Positions 7,960 to 15,598 of a stretch of 64,000 nt of DNA are shown here, one piece after another (within the stretch, counting starts at the first letter, position 1; every line of letters begins with the position of its first letter). The stretch lies in the NCBI RefSeq assembly GCF_001750685.1, contig NZ_CP017269.1:4629416-4693415 (forward strand). Direction: 5' to 3'. The translations under genes and the position numbers were made by a program. The notes below the pieces were generated by a model, which saw only the letters and a program-made list of their open reading frames with translations, had not been told where the DNA came from and did not search any database. The stretch comes from Geosporobacter ferrireducens (GTDB lineage Bacteria > Bacillota > Clostridia > Peptostreptococcales > Thermotaleaceae).

Positions 7960-8847
7960 ATGACTATGAGGACTGTAAAACAAGTTTCTGAGCTAACTGG
8001 TGTAAGTGTCCGTGCTTTACAATACTATGATGAAATAGGTTTATTCAAGCCGAGTAAAGTTACGGAATCAGGTTATAGAATGTATGATGATGATGCCCTG
8101 GAAGTGTTACAGCAAATACTGTTTTTCAAGGAATTGAATTTTTCTTTGAAAGATATAAAGCTGGTAATGCAAAATCCTAAGTTTGATAAAAACAAGGCAT
8201 TGAAAAATCAGAAAAAATTGATTCAGGCTAAACGTGATAGACTTGATGGTTTATTGAATTTATTAGACAAACTTATAAAAGGAGAAAAGTGTATAAGTTT
8301 TAAAGAGTTTGATATGAGTGAATATTTTAATGCATTAGAAGCGTTTAAAGAAAACCACACTGATGAAATAATTAAGTGTTGGGGTAGTGTGGGTGAGTTT
8401 GATAAAATGACCGAAGATTTCAAATCAAAGGAATCCAAGATAGCCCAAATAGCTGTAAAACAATATGGCAGTATAGAAAAGTATACCGAAGCCATGAAGA
8501 AAAATCTCAGTAATTTTCAGGATACAATGGAATCACTCAATGCATTAAAAGATAATGAAGATGGTTATTTGCGTAAATCAAATGAAATAATGAAAAAGCT
8601 TACATCTGACTTAAATAAAGATACCTCTTCAAAAGAGATCCAGCAAATTGTTGATGAACTTGTAAATGCGGTCAATGAGGCCAATGAGACTGTAAATATT
8701 GGTATGGGAGACAACTATTGGGGTTTAATGTCAGAGCTTTATTTATCCAACCCTGCATATATAAAAGTAACCGATAAGAAATACGGCAATGGCGCATCTA
8801 AATTTATCGGAGAAGCCCTAAAATTTTATTGTGAAAATGATGGGTAA
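7960..8847 (+). CDS. MerR regulator with TipAS antibiotic-recognition domain
   Basis: 295 aa. The N-terminal MerR winged HTH (KQVSELTGVSVRALQYYDEIGLF) covers about residues 5-75. A coiled-coil dimerisation helix follows, then a TipAS-like all-helical domain (about 115-295) containing the characteristic EAxxxWG-type and F-I-G-E-AL patterns. TipA-type proteins bind thiopeptide or other drugs and activate their own promoter; the promoter upstream has the expected 19-bp spacer. An alternative ATG at 7966 is also well placed relative to GGGAG. No transporter gene follows, so the target may be elsewhere. Confidence 0.88.
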   Translation: MTMRTVKQVSELTGVSVRALQYYDEIGLFKPSKVTESGYRMYDDDALEVLQQILFFKELNFSLKDIKLVMQNPKFDKNKALKNQKKLIQAKRDRLDGLLNLLDKLIKGEKCISFKEFDMSEYFNALEAFKENHTDEIIKCWGSVGEFDKMTEDFKSKESKIAQIAVKQYGSIEKYTEAMKKNLSNFQDTMESLNALKDNEDGYLRKSNEIMKKLTSDLNKDTSSKEIQQIVDELVNAVNEANETVNIGMGDNYWGLMSELYLSNPAYIKVTDKKYGNGASKFIGEALKFYCENDG

Positions 8848-8917
8848 TGAGTTTAAAACTATCAATTCAATATCTGAATTCTTTATTGTTCTCCAGAAAG
8901 TCGTTTGGGTATTTTGT

Positions 8918-8989
8918 GGGGGGAATTCAACTGGGAGAGCGCTTGAATGGCATTCAAGCGGTTCAGCGGTTCGATCCCGTTTATCTCCA
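8918..8989 (+). tRNA. Degenerate tRNA-Ala(GGC), probably a pseudo-tRNA
   Basis: The anticodon arm (stem 8942-8946/8954-8958, loop ATGGCAT with anticodon GGC), the T arm (AGCGG-TTCGATC-CCGTT) and the 3' acceptor strand TATCTCC plus discriminator A are those of a clostridial tRNA-Ala. The 5' part is damaged: the D arm has lost about two bases and its pairing, the acceptor has a G-A mismatch, the variable loop is enlarged, and GCA stands in place of CCA. A terminator follows at 9002. Either a tRNA pseudogene or a relic of integration at a tRNA. Confidence 0.5.
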
Positions 8990-9001
8990 GCAGAAAACAA
9001 T

Positions 9002-9029
9002 AAGTCACAAGGTCAAAACCTTGTGGCTT
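9002..9029 (+). terminator. Terminator after the tRNA-like sequence
   Basis: Twelve-base-pair stem (9002-9013 with 9018-9029, including G-U pairs), four-base loop, followed by TAATTTTAT. It indicates that the tRNA-like region is or was a transcription unit. Confidence 0.6.
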
Positions 9030-9433
9030 TAATTTTATCAAGAGTCAGTTTTGAATGTGTCTGACCTTAATTGTTATTCTCATAGCTATGGAACGAAAAA
9101 TGTTTGAATTCTATCCAAGGTAAGCAAGATACAATATAGCTGTTTGCAGGAGGCAAGCGGTCGGGCTGGGAAATTATGATCATTTCCATTTGGATTTAAC
9201 AATTATTAACAATTCTGAAACAAACATTCTAATTTTGAAAAAAATTTGTTCATATTTAGTCTATATAATTATCTACAGGGGGGTGCATAGACTAGACATA
9301 TTTTATTATATTCATTCAAAAGTGGACACGCTTTTCTTTATGAATTAATATTTGACAGATTGCCTAAAAAGTTAGAACACAAAGCGTGGAAACAAACGTA
9401 ATTGATTTTCTTTAAAGAAAGGAGTGGATAAAT
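9030..9433. other. Leader region upstream of the PGA synthesis operon
   Basis: About 400 bp without a gene. It is AT-rich and presumably holds the pgs promoter, but I cannot fix a -35/-10 pair with correct spacing. The final part, AAAGAAAGGAG, is the ribosome binding site of pgsB. Confidence 0.4.
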
Positions 9434-10630
9434 TTGCAGTTTGCTATAGTACTTATTATTTTTGTCTTTAGCTTAGGTATTTATGAACAAATAAAACATA
9501 ATAAAAACTTAAACTGTATCAATCTTAGAATTAATGTAAACGGCACCAGGGGTAAATCCACTGCCACAAGACTCATTACAGGTATCTTAAAGGAAGCAGG
9601 GGCTAAGGTTGTTGGGAAAACGACAGGAACCAGTGCTAGAATTATTTATTGGAATAAGGAAGAAGAAGAACCCATCAAACGAGGCCGTCTGGGTCCCAAT
9701 ATTATAGAACAAAAAAAGGTTATTAAAAAAGTGGCCAAGCTTGGTGCATCTGCATTTGTAACAGAGTGTATGGCTGTAAATCCTGATTACCAGATTACGT
9801 TTCAGGAGAAGCTTGTTAAAGCAAATATAGGAGTTATTGTTAATGTTCGTGAAGACCATATGGATTTGTGTGGTCCGACTTTGGACTTTATTGCAGAGTC
9901 CTTTACAGCTACAATTCCCCAAAATGGAACCCTTATTGTTGCCAATAGCAGTTATAATGATTATTTTACGCAAGAGGCAAAGAAAAGAAACAGCCGGATA
10001 ATTATTGCAAATGAAAAAGAAATCCCGGATGGTTATCTGGAAAAGTTTAGATATGTAATTTTCCCGGAAAACATTGCTATCGCCCTAGCTGTGGCTAAAG
10101 CTCTAAACATTGACAAGGATATTGCACTGAGTGGAATGTTAAACGCTAATCCTGATCCGGGAGCCTTAATGATACATCCATTAGACGAGGAAAACCCAAC
10201 ATATTTTGTCAATGCATTTGCTGCCAATGATCCAAATTCCACACTAATGATCTGGAATCATATAACCGCTATGGGATATCCAACGGAAAACCCCATGGTA
10301 ATTGTAAATTGCAGACCGGATAGAGTTGACAGAACATTACAGATGGCAGAAGATGTTTTACCAAATATGAAGATTGATATTCTCGTTGCAATGGGTGAGT
10401 CAGTGAAGTCAATTACCGAAGGCGTTAATGCTAAAAAAATATCTCCACAGAAATATATAAATGCTGATGGCTTGTCTCCTCATGAGGTTTATGAATTAAT
10501 TAAGGATTATCTTATAAACAGAACCATCTTTGGCGTGGGAAACATTCATGGTGGTGGGGAAGAATTGGTTGAACTCATCATTCACGAAGAATTTCAGCTA
10601 GAAGCGGATCAAATGCTGCAATCAGCATAG
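9434..10630 (+). CDS. pgsB: Poly-gamma-glutamate synthase ligase subunit PgsB/CapB
   Basis: 398 aa. This Mur-ligase-like enzyme activates the gamma-carboxyl of glutamate with ATP and builds poly-gamma-glutamate at the membrane together with PgsC. A hydrophobic N-terminal anchor (about residues 3-14) is followed by the ATP-binding loop NGTRGKSTATRLI, and by VREDHMDLCG and NCRPDR, all typical of CapB/PgsB. The start is TTG, with GGAG 9 nt upstream. It heads an apparent operon with pgsC (60-nt gap) and two further genes. Length matches the family (about 390-460 aa). Confidence 0.93.
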   Translation: MQFAIVLIIFVFSLGIYEQIKHNKNLNCINLRINVNGTRGKSTATRLITGILKEAGAKVVGKTTGTSARIIYWNKEEEEPIKRGRLGPNIIEQKKVIKKVAKLGASAFVTECMAVNPDYQITFQEKLVKANIGVIVNVREDHMDLCGPTLDFIAESFTATIPQNGTLIVANSSYNDYFTQEAKKRNSRIIIANEKEIPDGYLEKFRYVIFPENIAIALAVAKALNIDKDIALSGMLNANPDPGALMIHPLDEENPTYFVNAFAANDPNSTLMIWNHITAMGYPTENPMVIVNCRPDRVDRTLQMAEDVLPNMKIDILVAMGESVKSITEGVNAKKISPQKYINADGLSPHEVYELIKDYLINRTIFGVGNIHGGGEELVELIIHEEFQLEADQMLQSA

Positions 10631-10690
10631 AACCTTAAATTTGAAATAAAAGAATTTCAGTAGATATTCTATTATTAAGGAGGTAAAAAA

Positions 10691-11143
10691 TTGCAAACTA
10701 CAGATATTACCACAGTCATCGTTTTGGGTGTAATTTTCAGCTTGCTATTTACAGAAATTACAGGCGTTTTACCCGCCGGCCTGGTTGTACCCGGATATTT
10801 AACTTTACTTATGAAACACCCTCAGGCTATATTCTTAACATTCTTTATCAGCATTTTAACGTACTTAATCGTCTATTTTGGAGTAAGTAAAGTCACAATC
10901 CTATACGGCAAAAGAAAATTTACAGCTATGATAGCAGTAGCAATCGTATTACAGTTTATGATACATGCAATATTACCATTCGATTATAGTACTGTCTCTG
11001 GGTTGACGGCAGTTGGTATTGTTCTACCTGGATTATTAGCAAACACAATTCAGCGTCAAGGTTTAGCAACAACATTTTTAAGTACTGGATTGTTGATTGC
11101 AGTGACTTATGGGAGTACAATACTGTTACATATCAATATATAA
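10691..11143 (+). CDS. pgsC: Poly-gamma-glutamate biosynthesis protein PgsC/CapC
   Basis: 150 aa with five predicted membrane segments. It contains FTEITGVLPAGLVVPGYL and the later LTAVGIVLPGLLAN, the paired proline-glycine segments of CapC. It forms the membrane synthase complex with PgsB. Start TTG with AAGGAGGTAA. Size matches Bacillus PgsC (about 149 aa). Confidence 0.93.
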   Translation: MQTTDITTVIVLGVIFSLLFTEITGVLPAGLVVPGYLTLLMKHPQAIFLTFFISILTYLIVYFGVSKVTILYGKRKFTAMIAVAIVLQFMIHAILPFDYSTVSGLTAVGIVLPGLLANTIQRQGLATTFLSTGLLIAVTYGSTILLHINI

Positions 11144-11158
11144 GAAAGGAGGGGGAAA

Positions 11159-11383
11159 ATGAACACTTTATATGGGTTAATACATAACAAACAGTACAAG
11201 AACACATCGAAAGCCGACAGAAAAAACAGTCAGAATGAAGCGCTTGCGGTTTTTAATGCTCTAACATTGAAAGAAAAATGTCTGTATCTGATTAAGATCA
11301 GCAAGAGAAATACCAGCCATCAAGCACTTGTACTAATGGGATTAACTCTAGTGATTATTGCTGCAGATTATTATTTACTATGA
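11159..11383 (+). CDS. Small single-pass membrane protein in the pgs operon
   Basis: 74 aa. A basic, soluble N-terminal part (about residues 1-52) is followed by one C-terminal membrane helix (about 54-73), ending almost at the stop. No family recognised. It lies 15 nt after pgsC with SD AAAGGAGG. In Bacillus the pgsBCA operon ends with the tiny pgsE, so an accessory role in polymer synthesis or export is possible, but sequence similarity to PgsE is not evident to me. Confidence 0.72.
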   Translation: MNTLYGLIHNKQYKNTSKADRKNSQNEALAVFNALTLKEKCLYLIKISKRNTSHQALVLMGLTLVIIAADYYLL

Positions 11384-11408
11384 TTATTTAAGAAGGGAGA
11401 AGATAAGG

Positions 11409-12239
11409 ATGAAAAAAGAGTTTGTCAAAATTCTAACTTTTATGGTATTGTTTGCATTTGGTATGGGTACAACTGCATATGCAATCACTTCAGGATATAG
11501 TAGTTTTGCGGAACTATATGCATCTGAAGATGCTGCCGACTATACAATTAAAACTACTGATACCGGGAGAGATACAACCATTTTAGCGCTACACGGAGGC
11601 GGTATTGAAAGAGGTACTTCAGAGTTAGTTGAAGCATTGAAAGGATACGGTAAATATAACACGTATTTATTTGAAGGACTTAAAGCCACTGATAATGGAA
11701 GTCTTTTTTTAAAGGCTATCAACTTTGATGAACCGGCAGCTGTCCGTTTAGTAAAAAATTCAGATTATACAGTTTCTGTTATCGGAGCTGCCGGCAATGA
11801 TGAGACTACATATATTGGCGGTCAAAATAAAATATTGGCAGAATTGATCAAGTTACATCTTACTGCCAAAGGATATAATGTAAAAACTTTAAGTATTCCC
11901 GATCGCATTGCCGGGACTATGAACAGCAATATCGTGAATAAGAATAAATTGTTTAATGACAGTTATCAGATTGGCGGCGTGCAGATAGCTATTTCAAAAG
12001 GTTTAAGAGATAAGCTCGTAACAGATTCCAGTATATTAAATGATTATTCAGGCTCTATCAATGAAGCCCTAAGCGCAAGCTGGCCCAAAATAGTTCCCCA
12101 CTTGAAGAAAATTACTAAATCTGAAGGGATTCTAAATAAGTTTAATCCTTCAAAGCGCAACTTTGATAAGAAAATAGAGCATATATTAAAAAAAGGTGCA
12201 AAAACGCCCAAAGAATTAATTGAAAATACAAAAGAGTAA
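11409..12239 (+). CDS. PGA-hydrolase fold protein with lost active site
   Basis: 276 aa, secreted (signal peptide about 1-23 ending ..TTAYA). It belongs to the PghP-like poly-gamma-glutamate hydrolase family, a zinc-carboxypeptidase-like fold. The first zinc motif is present (HGGGIE, His62 and Glu67). The third ligand, 63 residues later, is Ile125 (SVIGAAG) where the paralogue at 12334 has His, and the catalytic Glu of the Q-x-E-x-S motif is Ala194 (VQIAISKG). I therefore predict a non-catalytic PGA-binding protein. An ATG with AAGGATG-type spacing at 11409 is preferred over an upstream in-frame start inside the preceding gene. A C-terminal extension of about 50 residues is basic. Confidence 0.85.
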   Translation: MKKEFVKILTFMVLFAFGMGTTAYAITSGYSSFAELYASEDAADYTIKTTDTGRDTTILALHGGGIERGTSELVEALKGYGKYNTYLFEGLKATDNGSLFLKAINFDEPAAVRLVKNSDYTVSVIGAAGNDETTYIGGQNKILAELIKLHLTAKGYNVKTLSIPDRIAGTMNSNIVNKNKLFNDSYQIGGVQIAISKGLRDKLVTDSSILNDYSGSINEALSASWPKIVPHLKKITKSEGILNKFNPSKRNFDKKIEHILKKGAKTPKELIENTKE

Positions 12240-12257
12240 TCTGAAAAAGTACTGTTT

Positions 12258-12327
12258 GTATAACATAAAAAGGCCGACAAACTACGAAAAGGTAGCTTTA
12301 AGCCTTTTTATGTTATACCTTTTCGTA
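12258..12327. terminator. Convergent bidirectional terminator with two competing hairpins
   Basis: A perfect 17-bp inverted repeat (12258-12274 with 12302-12318) overlaps a perfect 12-bp one (12283-12294 with 12316-12327) by three bases. The first would terminate the plus-strand pgs operon, the second the minus-strand hydrolase; the two cannot form at full length together. Confidence 0.75.
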
Positions 12328-12333
12328 TTATTT

Positions 12334-13041
12334 TTATGGGGTAGCTTCTATTTGAATACTGTTGACTGCCTCACTTATTGCTAAAACATAGTCTTTTAAT
12401 TTATCATTATTACCGGATAAAAACTGTGTCCTCAAACCCTTGGATATTTCGAACTGTACTCCCAAGCCGCTCATATTCTTATTCACTATGTTGTTGGGTG
12501 ATATGCCGGCCATATTCTTTGGAGTATCTAACACAGTAAAACCATACTTCGTCAGAGATTCTTTTATTTTGTTTCCCAATTCAGTGTCCAGGCCTCCTAT
12601 ATAGGTGAATTCTTCTGAACCGGAACAACCGTGGATGGATAAGGTTGTTTTAGATTTTGAAACCATTTCCGATGCAGTTGGTTCATCAAATTTTTCTGAA
12701 GTAATATGTAATGCCGAGTTCCCTTTCCTTCTTAAACCTATATATGAATAATAATTATAATCATTGTGGGAAGATAGGGCATAAGCCAATTCGGTAGTAC
12801 CCCTTTCAATTTTCCCTCCATGAATGGCAATAATGATAACATCAGAATCTGTCACGTTCGTTTCAATTTTATAGTCCACATTTTCTACTGTATTTGAGCG
12901 TAATTCTTTGAAATTGTGGTAAATGTCAACCGAAGCTGCAGTAGTTGGTTGAGCAAATATCCAAATGATCAGACAACAACAAACAATAAGTCGTATAGAA
13001 CTTAAAAAACTGCATACGCTCTTTAAAATCATACTTATCAA
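12334..13041 (-). CDS. Poly-gamma-glutamate hydrolase family protein (active type)
   Basis: 235 aa with a signal peptide (about 1-36, ..TTAA). Same family as the gene at 11409, but all expected residues are present: His74 and Glu79 (AIHGGKIERG), His137 (LSIHGCSG) and Glu198 in VQFEISKGLR. It should cleave gamma-glutamyl bonds of PGA outside the cell, either releasing the polymer or using it as a reserve. It is convergent with the pgs operon and separately transcribed. A divergent NlpC/P60 gene starts 94 bp beyond its start. Confidence 0.88.
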   Translation of the reverse strand: MISMILKSVCSFLSSIRLIVCCCLIIWIFAQPTTAASVDIYHNFKELRSNTVENVDYKIETNVTDSDVIIIAIHGGKIERGTTELAYALSSHNDYNYYSYIGLRRKGNSALHITSEKFDEPTASEMVSKSKTTLSIHGCSGSEEFTYIGGLDTELGNKIKESLTKYGFTVLDTPKNMAGISPNNIVNKNMSGLGVQFEISKGLRTQFLSGNNDKLKDYVLAISEAVNSIQIEATP

Positions 13042-13135
13042 CTCACTTTTCGATAAATGTATATGTTTCTATTATAATATTATGTGCTTGTGATGTCGAT
13101 ATTTATCAAAATTAATCAATAAAGAGGATGTTAAA

Positions 13136-15493
13136 ATGAACACATTGAAAAAACGAAATGTCATATGGTTAGTCCTATTGATTCTGTTGACAGTTATAGT
13201 CCCATCCTATGGTGATAATAATGAGACAGAAATCCAAACAGCTTTACTTGCAGAAAGTTTAATAGGCAAACCTTTTACCCAAGGGGGAAATTCACCAGAG
13301 GAAGGATTTAATAGTACTGGGTTTATTCAGTATGTTTTTAGAGCGGGAGAAAATATAGTTCTTCCCAAATCGCCTTCACAATTATGGAAACTGGGTAAAC
13401 CTATAGAACGTAGTGAAATACAACCTGGAGATGTTCTTTTCTTTACTGGAAGCAACAACCTAATACCGGCAATATATAAAGGTGATAATATCATTATCGT
13501 TGTAACGACCAATGAAGGTGTAGTAAAACGAAATATAGAAGAAGATTCCTATTGGAGGGATCGGTATAAAGGTACAAGGCGCTACACAAATATAGCCAAT
13601 GAATTACATCCTACAGCTGTAAAAGCCCTTGAATTAGTAGGTTCTCCTTATGAGCCTGGAGGGAATGATCCAAATGGTTTTGATCATTCAGGCTTTGTGC
13701 AATACATTTTTAGTGAAGTAAACAATCTGAATTTTCCAAGAACATCGAACGAACAATGGCGAGTAGGTATGGAAGCAGATATAGTTGATATTGAATCCGG
13801 TGATGTACTATTCTTTCAAGGCAGCAGTGTACGACTACCGGGAATTTACATAGACAATGGTATTTTTGTTATTGTTACAACGAATGGGGTTGCGGTAGTA
13901 GATCTTGAAACAAGTGATTATTGGAAATCCAGGCTGCTGGGAGCAAGACGGTTTACGAACAATATGATTGATGAATCCGTCGTAAGCAATCCTATTGTAG
14001 AAAAGGCTATGGACTTGCTTGGGACACCCTATAACCCGGATGGGCAATTGCCGACTGAAGGCTTTAATACCACTAATTTTGTACGTTATGTTTTTAAAGA
14101 TACCCTCGGCATACAACTATCTGTTTTTTCCGATAGGATCTATGAAGTAGGCGAATCCATTTCTAAAGAAGAGCTTCAAGCGGGAGACTTAGTGTTTTTC
14201 CAGGGAAGCAGTCTTATACCTGGTATCTATAGAGGAAATGGTATATTTATCGTTCAGACGATAACAGAAGGGGTTGCGGAAAGAGATATTGAAAGTGAGT
14301 ATTGGTCAAATATATATGTAGGTGCAAAACGACTAACCGAATCAGATATATATTATTCTCAGCCTGAAAATTATAGGGAACATGAGAATGCAGTTATTCG
14401 GGAAGCAATGAAATATATAGGAACTCCTTATTTATTAGGCGGCGAGACCATGGATGGTTTTGACTGTTCTTATTTAGTTCAGACAGTCTTTAGAGATGCT
14501 AAAAACATTTATTTGCCTCGCATAACTTATAAACAATGTGAAGTAGGTGAAACCATCGATTTTGAAAATAAGCGCCCTGGAGACGTGATTTATTTTTCAG
14601 GAAAATGGCGGGAAGGAATATCACATGCTGCAATTTATCTCGGAAATAATTATATCGTTCATGCGTCTGGTGATGAAGGCACGGTTACAATCAGCTATTT
14701 AGGACAATATTGGATGGATCGCTATGCAGTCGTAAAGCGCTTTGACTCCCTTAGTTTGAGACTGGATTCTAAAGTACTTGAAGAAGCATATAAAACCCTG
14801 GGAGTTCGTTACTCGGCAGGAGGAAATACCATAGAAGGCTTTGATTACTCCGGGTTTTTACAATACGTTATGAAGGTAGGTTTAGATATTGATCTGCCAA
14901 GATATTCATCTCAACAATGGGCTTTAGGAAAAGAAATAGAAAGGGAAGATTTAAATATCGGAGATGCGCTATTCTTCGAAGGATCCAGCAATATACTACT
15001 ACCGGGATTATATATTGGAAATGGGCAGTTTATGATCGTAACAGAATCTGAAGGTGTAGCAATTCGTGATCTGAATATCTCAGATAGTTATTGGAGTCAA
15101 CGATATGTTGGGGCAAGACGATATGAAAAAATCCCAAATAACCATTCTGCCGTTATTATAGCTAAAGAATACATGGATGTTTCATTTGAAGGCTACACAA
15201 CCGCACAATTTGTACAAAAGGTATTCGATGAAGCACCGGATATTGATTTACAATTACCCTCTACTGCCTATGAGCAATGGAATTTAGGTCAAGCAATTTT
15301 ATCTGCTGCACTGGAAGAAGGGGATCTTATATTTTTTAGAAGCGATCTATCCAAAGATATACCATCGATGACGGGTATATACGTAGGGGAAGGTTCCTTT
15401 ATCATACTTACAAGTACAGGGGTAAAAGAAAGAAACTTAAAATATCACGAGTATTGGAGCGAACGACACTTGGGAGCAAGACGATTGTTTTAG
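13136..15493 (+). CDS. Secreted protein with six NlpC/P60 repeats, one intact
   Basis: 785 aa. A signal peptide (about 1-27, ..PSYG) is followed by six tandem NlpC/P60-like domains of about 110-135 residues, each ending in a YWxxRxxGARR-type motif. Only repeat 4 has the catalytic set: Cys444 (FDCSYL), His497 (SHAAIYLG) and His509 (VHASG). The others carry FNST, FDHS, FNTT, FDYS and YTTA in place of FDCS and lack the histidine. NlpC/P60 enzymes hydrolyse gamma-D-glutamyl bonds in peptidoglycan, and the Bacillus PGA hydrolase PgdS beside pgsBCA is of this family. Here the dead repeats may bind gamma-glutamyl polymer. No cell-wall anchor seen. Confidence 0.9.
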   Translation: MNTLKKRNVIWLVLLILLTVIVPSYGDNNETEIQTALLAESLIGKPFTQGGNSPEEGFNSTGFIQYVFRAGENIVLPKSPSQLWKLGKPIERSEIQPGDVLFFTGSNNLIPAIYKGDNIIIVVTTNEGVVKRNIEEDSYWRDRYKGTRRYTNIANELHPTAVKALELVGSPYEPGGNDPNGFDHSGFVQYIFSEVNNLNFPRTSNEQWRVGMEADIVDIESGDVLFFQGSSVRLPGIYIDNGIFVIVTTNGVAVVDLETSDYWKSRLLGARRFTNNMIDESVVSNPIVEKAMDLLGTPYNPDGQLPTEGFNTTNFVRYVFKDTLGIQLSVFSDRIYEVGESISKEELQAGDLVFFQGSSLIPGIYRGNGIFIVQTITEGVAERDIESEYWSNIYVGAKRLTESDIYYSQPENYREHENAVIREAMKYIGTPYLLGGETMDGFDCSYLVQTVFRDAKNIYLPRITYKQCEVGETIDFENKRPGDVIYFSGKWREGISHAAIYLGNNYIVHASGDEGTVTISYLGQYWMDRYAVVKRFDSLSLRLDSKVLEEAYKTLGVRYSAGGNTIEGFDYSGFLQYVMKVGLDIDLPRYSSQQWALGKEIEREDLNIGDALFFEGSSNILLPGLYIGNGQFMIVTESEGVAIRDLNISDSYWSQRYVGARRYEKIPNNHSAVIIAKEYMDVSFEGYTTAQFVQKVFDEAPDIDLQLPSTAYEQWNLGQAILSAALEEGDLIFFRSDLSKDIPSMTGIYVGEGSFIILTSTGVKERNLKYHEYWSERHLGARRLF

Positions 15494-15515
15494 ACAATTT
15501 TTATACTGTACGAAC

Positions 15516-15560
15516 AAAGCTCCCTATTTTCCTTGAAAATCAAGGAAAATAGGGAGCTTT
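15516..15560. terminator. Strong bidirectional terminator
   Basis: Perfect 20-bp inverted repeat (15516-15535 with 15541-15560), five-base AAAAT loop, T-rich on the plus side. It separates the NlpC/P60 gene from the convergent histidine kinase gene. Confidence 0.85.
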
Positions 15561-15598
15561 TCATGATACGCTAAGGATTCTGCCCTCCGACACACGGC

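Noticed and set aside
8831-9064. Open frames running through the tRNA-like sequence
   Set aside because: They exist only because the tRNA-like DNA lacks stops; the structural match to tRNA-Ala explains the sequence better.
9587-9973. Long minus-strand frame inside pgsB
   Set aside because: Shadow of the pgsB coding sequence with no ribosome binding site or recognisable protein.
11358-11408. Upstream start for the PGA pseudo-hydrolase
   Set aside because: It would overlap the preceding gene and place 17 charged residues before the signal peptide; the ATG at 11409 gives a normal secretion signal.
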